A DNA stretch of 5,611 nt from contig SLGR01000255.1 of NCBI GenBank assembly GCA_007136585.1, positions 1-5,611 of the forward strand, read 5' to 3'. Below are positions 1 through 5,611 of this stretch, piece by piece. The position numbers and the translations under genes are program-made. The DNA comes from Candidatus Sumerlaeota bacterium. Its GTDB lineage: Bacteria > CG03 > SLGR01. The first letter of the stretch is position 1. The number at the start of each line of letters is the position of its first letter. The notes beneath the pieces were generated by a model. That model was not told the origin of the DNA. It saw nothing but the letters and a program-made list of their open reading frames with translations, and searched no databases.

Positions 1-447
1 AACGACAGGGGTATACCGTGGAGTAATGATGAGGTTTGGCGTATACTCATTCAGAACGCGGACGGGCTTAACGGAGGCGGGTACCCCGTCCGGGATGACG
101 AGACCGGGTACGGAAGGATAAACAGTTTCAGTGTAATGAACTTTCTGGCGACGGGAGGATTTGCCGGTGAACCGGCCGACCCGGTGGCTTTCCCCAACCC
201 CTTTAACCCCCACTCCCAGCAGGTTATTCTGAGGCTTTCGGAGAGAAATACCGGGACCCTCAGGAGGTTTGAAATTTTCTCTCTTTCAGGAAGATCGGTA
301 AGGAGCCGTTCGGGGCTTTCGGGAAGGTCAGCCTTCTGGGATGGAAGGAACGATGACGGGGACCTGTGCGCTACCGGTCTTTATTTTTTTATACTGGAGA
401 CCTACGAGGGTGATACGGAGAAGGGAAAGGTATCACTTGTGAGATGA
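1..447 (+). CDS. C-terminal part of a secreted, probably subtilisin-like protease with a FlgD/T9SS-type C-terminal domain (5' end cut by window)
   Basis: The frame is open from base 1 to the TGA at 445-447, giving 148 visible residues, so the start lies upstream of the window. Residues about 8-50 contain 'SNDEVWRILIQNAD', then 'GYGRINSFSVMNF'. This matches the end of an S8 subtilase catalytic domain, where a helix of the type '(s/t)xeevrxiLxxtA' is followed by 'GyGrvnAxxAl'. The catalytic Asp, His and Ser would lie upstream and are not seen. From residue 65 comes a typical Ig-like FlgD/T9SS type A domain: 'PNPFNP' at 65-70, then 'FEIFSLSGRSVRS', 'FWDGRNDDG', 'ATGLYFFILE' and a final 'KGKVSLVR'. 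In Bacteroidota this domain directs export by type IX secretion and surface anchoring. In other phyla its sorting role is assumed. The next gene, a PorV-like barrel, overlaps by 4 nt, which fits a cargo and export-partner pair. The C-terminal domain is firm. The protease assignment is likely but rests on about 45 residues. Confidence 0.8.
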   Translation, partial: NDRGIPWSNDEVWRILIQNADGLNGGGYPVRDDETGYGRINSFSVMNFLATGGFAGEPADPVAFPNPFNPHSQQVILRLSERNTGTLRRFEIFSLSGRSVRSRSGLSGRSAFWDGRNDDGDLCATGLYFFILETYEGDTEKGKVSLVR

Positions 448-1361
448 AAAACCGCGTTTGTTCTCATTTTTCGTTTAAGATGCTGCTGGCACTTTTTGTG
501 TGCGGGCTCTTATTTTTAACGCGTCCTGATGCGGCGGTCTCTTCCGGCCCTGGTGAGACAGGGGCGGAGATACTCAAATTCCACCCTTCCGCCCGGGCCG
601 CCGCCCTGGGGGATGCTTTTTCCGGAGCCGCTTCCGGCCTGGAGGCGGTTCTTTATAACCCTGCGGCTCTTATACGCATGGAAAGAACGGAGTTTGAGTT
701 TTCCCATATGTTCTGGTTTCTGGATACCTCGATGAGCTCGGCTGGTGTAGGGCACCGGGTAGGGCCTGCGGGAGTGGGAGCGTATGTGAAACAGTTCAGG
801 GCCTCGGATACCCGGCGGGACATATTCGGTGAAAGGGAAGGCGGTTTTGATATAAGGTTCACTCAGTATACCCTTGCGGCCGGGTATCCGACAGATGAGG
901 AGGAACAGTCCGTTGGGGCGGCGGTTAACCTCATAACCGAGACTATGGGTGATGAGAGCGGTTCGGCTTTCTCATTTGATTTCGGATGGCATTACAGAAT
1001 GTGGGACGGAATGAGTTCTTATGGGCTTGTGGCCAGGAATGTGGGCGGCGGGATAAAGACTTTTGAGTCGGAGGCAGATCTGCCCCGGGAGATCGTTTTC
1101 GGAGGAAGGAACCAGGTCGGCGCTTTTAAGTTTCTATGGGAAATATCCACTTCCCGCCCTTACGGGTTCTGCTGGCGGAGCGGTATAAGCGCCCGGATGG
1201 GAGAATATTTCAGTCTTAGGGCGGGGTTTAAGTATATCCTGGAACCTGAGTACTCGGCCGGGTTCGGTGTGCAGGCAGGCGGGTGGATACTTGATTACGC
1301 TTTTCTCCCGCACCTGGACCTTGGTATTTCACACAGGATATCTGTCGGCGCAAGGTTGTAA
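444..1361 (+). CDS. PorV/PorQ-family (UPF0164-like) outer-membrane beta-barrel protein
   Basis: This 305-residue protein begins with a signal peptide: basic residues in 1-12, a hydrophobic core at about 13-26, and probable cleavage near residues 30-36. The family signature follows at 40-75: 'GAEILKFHPSARAAALGDAF', then 'GLEAVLYNPAAL', matching the usual 'GaxFLkigxgaRaaaMGgAf...xxxNPAgL'. The rest alternates short amphipathic strands with Gly- and Tyr-rich turns, as expected of an outer-membrane barrel. It is at the short end for this family. PorV in type IX secretion is the outer-membrane shuttle that takes cargo from the translocon to the attachment complex. Many members outside Bacteroidota have unknown roles, so no symbol is given. 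The ATG overlaps the stop of the upstream gene (ATGA), with only a loose purine stretch upstream (about 421-430), so translational coupling is likely. A Cys at residue 20 lies inside the hydrophobic core and does not look like a lipobox. An alternative ATG at 480 would remove the basic N-terminus. Confidence 0.8.
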   Translation: MKNRVCSHFSFKMLLALFVCGLLFLTRPDAAVSSGPGETGAEILKFHPSARAAALGDAFSGAASGLEAVLYNPAALIRMERTEFEFSHMFWFLDTSMSSAGVGHRVGPAGVGAYVKQFRASDTRRDIFGEREGGFDIRFTQYTLAAGYPTDEEEQSVGAAVNLITETMGDESGSAFSFDFGWHYRMWDGMSSYGLVARNVGGGIKTFESEADLPREIVFGGRNQVGAFKFLWEISTSRPYGFCWRSGISARMGEYFSLRAGFKYILEPEYSAGFGVQAGGWILDYAFLPHLDLGISHRISVGARL

Positions 1362-1415
1362 ATCCGGTATGAAGTTTATAACCTAAAGAGGATGAGAGAA
1401 AATTACTTGTAAAGA

Positions 1416-1580
1416 ATGAGATCCGGCGCTTCAAAATTTATCTTCGCCCTCATAATAGCGGCCCTTGCCGTTGGATGGGTTTACCTGAGGCTGGACCCCT
1501 CATATACCGTAGAAAACAACCTTGAACTTAACGCGAATTATTACCCCTCAATTACCAGTGAGAGACTTGAGCAGCGATGA
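1416..1580 (+). CDS. Small single-pass membrane protein, 54 aa, function unknown
   Basis: This short ORF begins at ATG 1416, the first possible start after an in-frame TAA at 1410-1412. Its stop overlaps the comEC ATG by 4 nt (ATGA), which strongly suggests a real, coupled gene. The protein has a basic N-terminus (MRSGASK), one hydrophobic segment at about residues 8-24 (FIFALIIAALAVGWVYL), and a polar tail of about 30 residues rich in Asn, Tyr and Glu. By the positive-inside rule the N-terminus should be cytoplasmic and the tail periplasmic. No family is recognised. The ribosome-binding site is weak: only 'aaaga' sits close to the ATG, and a better 'aaagagg' at 1385-1391 is too far upstream. 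Because it is coupled to comEC it could be an accessory or stabilising partner of the channel, but this is inference from position only. It has no cleavable-signal features beyond the anchor. Confidence 0.6.
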   Translation: MRSGASKFIFALIIAALAVGWVYLRLDPSYTVENNLELNANYYPSITSERLEQR

Positions 1581-4522
1581 GAGCTGACCCTTTTCTGGTT
1601 ACAATAATAAAATGGGTCTGCTGGTCGTTTGTCGCCGGTGTCGGTATATCAAATATAATCGGGCCCCGGGACCCCGGGTTTATGATGAGGATGTGGACCC
1701 TCTGCGGGATATTCTTCGCCATTTCAGTGTACCTTTACTTTGCGGCAAGGCCGCTTGTGAAGTATTCGCTTCTCCCTGCCTTCATAGTATTCGGCATAGC
1801 CTCATACCAGTACAGGTTTGATACCACCAACCCCGACCACGTTATTCATTTAAGGGATACAGATAGGTGGGCCCGGACCTCCGTAAGAGGAGTTATTGAC
1901 AGGGCCCCTGACGTAAGGGACTGGATAACCCACATAGTCATAAGACCCCTTGAGATAGATCAGGGGTCGGGGTACAGGGAACTCACGGGAAGGACCGGGA
2001 ATATAATTATATTTGTCTCCCAGGATATCCGGGCCGAGAACCCTTATTACGATACAATGGATTACGGGGATATAGTCAGGGTTACAGGGGCCATTACGGA
2101 ACCTATGCGCCGGAGTAACCCCTACGGGTTTGATTACGCCGAGTACCTTATGAACCAGAATATCTACGCAAGTATGTACGTGGGGGAACCGGAGAATATT
2201 GAGTTTCTGGAAAGGAGCGACCTGGGGATTTTCGGGAGGGTGAAGAGTTTTGCCTTCAACCTGAAGGACAGGATGATTCTGGGACTTAAGAAGACCGTTC
2301 CTCCCCCGTACTCGGCGTTCATAGGCGGGGTTACCGTGGGGGCCCGCGGGGGAGTCCCCGAGGCCATGAGGTATGATTTTCAGGCAACAGGTGTGGCCCA
2401 TGTCCTTGCACTCTCCGGACTCCACGTGGGGTTCCTGGCCCTGATGCTTATAATGCTCTTTAATACCTTCTTCAAGTCCCGGCTTCTGTTTTATGAGATA
2501 CCGTCAAAAATATTCAGGACCGAAGTTGATCTTACCCCGCATTCGCTTAAACTGATCCCTGTTTTTGTCGTTGGAGCTCTTGCGGTTTTTGTTATAATAA
2601 CCGGGGCCCGTCCGGCGACTATCAGGGCAGCTATGATGTACAGTATAATGATAGTTATAAGCTCCTGGTTTGGTATGACCCTGAGCCGGTCCGGGGGGTT
2701 GACCATACCGATGTCCGCGGCGGTTATGCTGGCCTTTAACTCTTTCCTTATATTTGACGCCTCCTTTGCCCTTTCGTTTACGGCGGTCTGGTCTATTATA
2801 TACCTTAACGCGCCTATCCGGCGGATGTTTACCAGTATAATATCCGGGTGGGGGCAGGCCGCGTTTTTTCTGTTTGTAATTCTTGCCATCTCGGTCCTGG
2901 TGGTGACCCCCTGGCTGATCTATAACCCCGTTTTCATACAGATATTTCTGCTTTTTATGGCGCTTTTATTCGGCGCTGCGTACCTGCTTGAGAGAAAATT
3001 TCCTCTTACGGGGTTTAACTTTGAGGCCTGGTGGCCGGGTATATCCGGGTTTTTTTGCGCCCAGCTTGCCATACAGATAGGGATGATGTGGCCTCTCTCG
3101 GGGGTTTATTTCAACCGGTTCCCCATAGCCGGGGTCCTGGCAAACTTTATAGCTATACCGCTTATAGGTATTATAGTACCGCTTGGACTTATTGGACAGC
3201 TCTTTACCTTTATCCCTGTAGCGGGAGAATCGCTCGGACTTGCTATGGGGGCCACAAATATGCTTTTTTCCAGGTTTTTCCTGTGGATGGCCCGGTTTTT
3301 CAGGACTTATTTTCCCTACCCGGTGCAGTCCGCCCCTACCGGAAGGTGGCTTATGATATACTACACGCTGGTAATAATATTTGCTTTCAACTCGGATATA
3401 AGGCTTTTCTTAAGAAAAAGACTTAAAATAACAAGGAAAGGGGCCAACTGGGCCGTGGGGGGGATTATGCTTCTTATCCTTTCCTCAGGGTACTGGGCCC
3501 GCGGGATAACCGTGGGCGGGCACAGGGACCCCGAAGAGACGCTTATTACTTTCTTTGATGTCGGGTTCGGCAACAGTGTTATGATTCAGGCTCCCTCGGG
3601 AAAATCTATCCTTATAGACGGGGGAAACCGCGGAGACCGCAGGTGGTGGACAATGGGGAGGTTCAGCAGCGGTGAGGCGGTGATTATCCCGAACCTTTCT
3701 GGGTACCACATCCCGGCCCTTGATATAATGATCTCCTCAAACCCCCTCCCGGAGAATCTTGGAGGTCTGGTATACCTTTCAGAGCATTTTAACGTGCGGA
3801 GCGCCTGGTCCTCTCTTGACCCGGAAAGGTTCCGCAGGGGAATAGGGTATGAGGAGTTCCTTCTGAACCTCGGAGACCTGCGTCTGGAGGCGGATAGCAC
3901 CAGTCCGCTTCCCATAGGCGTTTACCTGAACTTTTACGATTACCTGAATACCGGCCTTCTCCCCTACTCGGATATGGTGGAGATGACCCCAGTCCAGCGT
4001 CTTTTAAGCAGGGATACGGTTCCGCACCGGCATCTTGTGGAAGGGACTGTTATCCACCGGGAGGAAGCCCCCGGAGGGGTTTTTCTTCTGGAGGCTCTCG
4101 GGCCCCCGGAGGAGAGGTACCGCGGGACCGATAGCGATATAAGGAATAACTCGGCTGTGCTTCGTCTGACATACGGCACCCGGGTTTTTCTGTTTACTTC
4201 CGGGATACAGTCGGAAGCGGAGTGGGATCTTGCAGAACGTTACGGGGATGGGCTCCGGGCCGATGTGCTTCTGGTCCCGGACCACGGCTCTACCTCCGCC
4301 TCCACCCGGAGGTTAGTGGAAACCGTAAGCCCCTCGTACGCTATCGTACAGTACGGGTATCTCAGAGGTAGGAGTTTTCACGATTCTCAGATCCGCAGGA
4401 CACAGGGCAGGTACGAGGAGAGGGGGGCGAAGGTCCTCAGGACGGATAAGGCGGGAGCGGTTGAGATACGGACAGACGGAAGTACTCTGAAGGTAAATAC
4501 TGTGCTTAAGGAGATGAATTGA
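1577..4522 (+). CDS. comEC: ComEC/Rec2-type DNA-uptake channel with a degenerate metallo-beta-lactamase domain
   Basis: This 981-residue inner-membrane protein is predicted to carry single-stranded DNA into the cytoplasm during natural transformation. Domains in order are as follows. Hydrophobic segments lie at about 8-75. A DUF4131/OB-like periplasmic domain at about 77-235 has 'YGDIVRVTGAI' and 'NPYGFDYAEYL'. The Competence domain at about 243-605 has the hallmark 'HVLALSGLHVGFLAL' (275-289), 'ITGARPATIRAAMM' (341-354) and about ten membrane segments. After a further hydrophobic segment (about 625-642), a metallo-beta-lactamase-like domain spans about 655-973. That domain keeps 'FFDVGFGN' (659-666), 'ILIDGG' (678-683), 'ENLGGL' (726-731), 'NNSAVLRL' and 'HGSTSAS'. 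However, the HxHxDH motif reads NPLPEN (722-727), the LTGD Asp is Gly876, and HHGS is D902-H903-G-S. Metal-dependent nuclease activity is therefore unlikely. The protein is longer than the usual roughly 750-800 residues, partly through extra sequence at about 745-850. The start overlaps the upstream small gene (ATGA) without a strong ribosome site, implying coupling. The identity as ComEC is firm; whether the organism is competent is unknown. Confidence 0.93.
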   Translation: MRADPFLVTIIKWVCWSFVAGVGISNIIGPRDPGFMMRMWTLCGIFFAISVYLYFAARPLVKYSLLPAFIVFGIASYQYRFDTTNPDHVIHLRDTDRWARTSVRGVIDRAPDVRDWITHIVIRPLEIDQGSGYRELTGRTGNIIIFVSQDIRAENPYYDTMDYGDIVRVTGAITEPMRRSNPYGFDYAEYLMNQNIYASMYVGEPENIEFLERSDLGIFGRVKSFAFNLKDRMILGLKKTVPPPYSAFIGGVTVGARGGVPEAMRYDFQATGVAHVLALSGLHVGFLALMLIMLFNTFFKSRLLFYEIPSKIFRTEVDLTPHSLKLIPVFVVGALAVFVIITGARPATIRAAMMYSIMIVISSWFGMTLSRSGGLTIPMSAAVMLAFNSFLIFDASFALSFTAVWSIIYLNAPIRRMFTSIISGWGQAAFFLFVILAISVLVVTPWLIYNPVFIQIFLLFMALLFGAAYLLERKFPLTGFNFEAWWPGISGFFCAQLAIQIGMMWPLSGVYFNRFPIAGVLANFIAIPLIGIIVPLGLIGQLFTFIPVAGESLGLAMGATNMLFSRFFLWMARFFRTYFPYPVQSAPTGRWLMIYYTLVIIFAFNSDIRLFLRKRLKITRKGANWAVGGIMLLILSSGYWARGITVGGHRDPEETLITFFDVGFGNSVMIQAPSGKSILIDGGNRGDRRWWTMGRFSSGEAVIIPNLSGYHIPALDIMISSNPLPENLGGLVYLSEHFNVRSAWSSLDPERFRRGIGYEEFLLNLGDLRLEADSTSPLPIGVYLNFYDYLNTGLLPYSDMVEMTPVQRLLSRDTVPHRHLVEGTVIHREEAPGGVFLLEALGPPEERYRGTDSDIRNNSAVLRLTYGTRVFLFTSGIQSEAEWDLAERYGDGLRADVLLVPDHGSTSASTRRLVETVSPSYAIVQYGYLRGRSFHDSQIRRTQGRYEERGAKVLRTDKAGAVEIRTDGSTLKVNTVLKEMN
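4508..4513 (+). promoter_or_regulatory. Shine-Dalgarno site (AAGGAG) deciding a TTG start
   Basis: AAGGAG lies inside the last codons of comEC, 5 nt before the TTG at 4519. No comparable purine motif precedes the in-frame ATGs at 4582 or 4600. It is the clearest ribosome-binding site in the window and supports TTG 4519 as the start of the nuclease gene, overlapping the comEC stop as TTGA. Confidence 0.65.
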
Positions 4523-5611
4523 AAGTAAAATACATAGCGGCAAATACCCTGGAGTTTCTTGATAAGGTCTGGTCTTACTTTATGAGGCCCGCGGTCAGAA
4601 TGAGCAACTCAAGGCTCAATATGTATGAAACCTGTCCCTTAAAGTACAGGTTCTATTACGAGGAGCATATGAAAGGGTTTCCCTCCGCCCCGCTTCATTT
4701 CGGGAGCGTCGTTCATCAAGCCCTGAAGGAGTTTCATTCAAAGTTCGACCTCCAGGGCGAGCAGGGAACCCTGGATGAGCTTATAAGGGAGTATGACCGC
4801 GCCTGGGATATGGTGAAAGAGGATATGCTTGAGAGCACCGGCGGACCTCCCACGAATAAATGGAAGGTCGCCCTTGCCGAATCCGGGGCTTCAAAAGAGG
4901 ATACCGCGTTTGCTCTCTCTCGCCTCAATACCATTTATATAAGCCCCGAAGAGGAGGAGAAGTTCAGGGAGAGGGGTTTAAGGATGCTTGAAGAATACTT
5001 CAAGGATAACCAGACAAACCCCAACAGGATCATTCAGCTGGAGAAACAGCTGAACCTTACAATTAAGGGTATAGATATAGTCGCTTACCTTGACCGGCTT
5101 GAAAAGACCCCCGGCGGAGACCTGGAGATAGTGGATTACAAGACGGGGAAGAGGGTCAAGGATATGGAGACAATAAACCTTCTTGGCGGAGATACCCAGG
5201 CTATAATATACTCAATGATCATAGAGAAGAAGTGGGGGCGGCGCCCGAAGAACTTTTACTACTATTACCTTGATAAACGTCTGAAAGTGCCCTGTAAACC
5301 TGAACCCAGGCACATTAAAAACGTTTTTCAGAAAATAGAAATGACCGTTTCAAATATAAAATACAGAAATTTTGAACCGCACCAGGGCCCCCTCTGCGGA
5401 TGGTGCGATTATGAGGTGATATGCCCCGCCTGGAAGGGGCGCTTAGAGCCTTTCAGGGGAATATTCCGTCAGGCGAGGGAAGAGGGAAGGATGACCTTCT
5501 CCTACTCAAAGATGAGTTCCTATAAGAACTGCCCTTACAATTATATGAAAATAGATATAGAGAAGATCGCTCCCAAACCCAGGCATTTTTTCTCCATAGG
5601 CCACTCCTGCC
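4519..5611 (+). CDS. RecB-like PD-(D/E)XK nuclease with predicted [4Fe-4S] cysteines, apparently a tandem two-domain protein (3' end cut by window)
   Basis: The frame is open from TTG 4519 to the window end, giving 364 residues with no stop. The first domain, about residues 28-312, has all RecB/AddB/Cas4-type nuclease marks. These are 'SRLNMYETCPLKY' (31-43), 'FGSVVH' with His66 (GxxxH), 'AYLDRLE' with Asp192, 'EIVDYKTGK' with Asp206 and Lys208, and Q227-x3-Y231. Cys39 together with C293-x2-C296-x5-C302 is the arrangement that binds a [4Fe-4S] cluster in AddB and Cas4-like proteins. No helicase motifs are visible. A second copy of the N-terminal motif starts at about residue 327, so the full protein probably holds two nuclease domains. 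TTG 4519 is chosen because AAGGAG lies 5 nt upstream and the codon overlaps the comEC stop. ATG 4600 would start right at the conserved motif but lacks a ribosome site. The expected action is single-strand DNA cleavage in the cytoplasm. A role in processing imported DNA is inferred only from coupling to comEC. Confidence 0.85.
   Translation, partial: MKVKYIAANTLEFLDKVWSYFMRPAVRMSNSRLNMYETCPLKYRFYYEEHMKGFPSAPLHFGSVVHQALKEFHSKFDLQGEQGTLDELIREYDRAWDMVKEDMLESTGGPPTNKWKVALAESGASKEDTAFALSRLNTIYISPEEEEKFRERGLRMLEEYFKDNQTNPNRIIQLEKQLNLTIKGIDIVAYLDRLEKTPGGDLEIVDYKTGKRVKDMETINLLGGDTQAIIYSMIIEKKWGRRPKNFYYYYLDKRLKVPCKPEPRHIKNVFQKIEMTVSNIKYRNFEPHQGPLCGWCDYEVICPAWKGRLEPFRGIFRQAREEGRMTFSYSKMSSYKNCPYNYMKIDIEKIAPKPRHFFSIGHSC
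5491..5611 (+). other. Start of a second RecB-like nuclease domain within the same reading frame
   Basis: Residues 328-361 of the nuclease align without gaps to residues 29-62 of the same protein. Nine positions are identical: S, S, Y, C, P, Y, E, P and G. Several others are conservative, such as R/K and L/M. The spacing from the Cys-Pro (C39, C338) to the Gly of GxxxH (G62, G361) is the same 23 residues. The aligned His of the second copy would be codon 365, of which only the first base, c at 5611, is in the window; this is compatible with CAC or CAT. There is no stop between the copies, so this is an in-frame fusion rather than a separate gene. The rest of the second domain is outside the window. 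Confidence 0.65.

Noticed and set aside
444-506. Lipoprotein signal in the PorV-like protein (Cys at residue 20)
   Set aside because: The Cys sits in the middle of the hydrophobic core and is followed by more hydrophobic residues, unlike a lipobox at the end of the core. The protein family is a barrel, not a lipoprotein.
1356-1382. Possible promoter TTGTAA ... TATAAC in the 54-nt gap before the small gene
   Set aside because: The -35 match is weak (4 of 6), the spacer is only 15 nt and the -35 overlaps the stop of the upstream gene. The short gap is equally consistent with readthrough from upstream.
1362-1415. Possible terminator between the PorV-like gene and the small gene
   Set aside because: No GC-rich inverted repeat followed by a T run is visible in this gap.
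1661-1680. GC-rich near-palindromic run (gggccccgggaccccggg) early in comEC
   Set aside because: It encodes the Gly-Pro-Arg-Asp-Pro-Gly turn in frame after the first membrane segment. No T run or regulatory context follows, so composition plus codon use explains it.
1850-2425. A 191-codon minus-strand ORF inside comEC
   Set aside because: It lies wholly opposite the conserved DUF4131 and Competence regions of comEC, has no recognisable domain and no good ribosome site. The other long minus-strand frames in comEC look the same, so it is a shadow frame.
4519-5611. Cas4 of a CRISPR system as identity of the nuclease
   Set aside because: The Cys arrangement is shared with Cas4, but the first domain is longer than a typical Cas4, a second domain follows in frame, and no cas genes or CRISPR repeats are present in the window.

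Overview
The window reads as one plus-strand block of five genes from a Gram-negative (diderm) bacterium. It holds the 3' end of a secreted protein with a FlgD/T9SS-type C-terminal domain, a PorV/UPF0164-like outer-membrane beta-barrel, a 54-residue single-pass membrane protein, a long ComEC-type DNA-uptake channel, and the 5' part of a RecB-like PD-(D/E)XK nuclease cut by the window end. Pairing of 'PNPFNP' C-terminal domains with PorV-like barrels is typical of Bacteroidota/FCB-related lineages and many uncultured phyla (for example WOR-3, KSB1, Elusimicrobiota, Omnitrophota). The phylum cannot be fixed from the sequence alone. Codon use leans strongly to AGG for Arg and ATA for Ile in all genes, so the block looks compositionally uniform, with no sign of recent transfer. 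No rRNA, tRNA, CRISPR array, insertion sequence or clear terminator was seen.

Layout: 1-447 is the tail of a probable subtilisin-like protease carrying a type-9-like sorting domain. It overlaps by 4 nt (ATGA) the PorV-like gene at 444-1361. A 54-nt gap follows, then a small ORF at 1416-1580, which overlaps by 4 nt (ATGA) the comEC gene at 1577-4522. comEC overlaps by 4 nt (TTGA) a TTG-started nuclease gene from 4519 to beyond the window end. The first pair concerns the cell surface (a probable cargo protein and an outer-membrane export partner). The last three form a translationally coupled set around DNA import and DNA processing.

Two things deserve attention. First, the C-terminal metallo-beta-lactamase domain of ComEC keeps its fold signatures but has lost nearly all metal ligands: the HxHxDH motif reads NPLPEN, the LTGD aspartate is gone, and HHGS reads DHGS. 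It is therefore probably catalytically dead. Second, the next gene encodes a complete RecB-like nuclease domain with a predicted four-Cys iron-sulfur site, followed without a stop by the beginning of a second domain of the same kind. This suggests a tandem two-nuclease fusion directly coupled to a ComEC whose own nuclease is degenerate. That functional link is inference.
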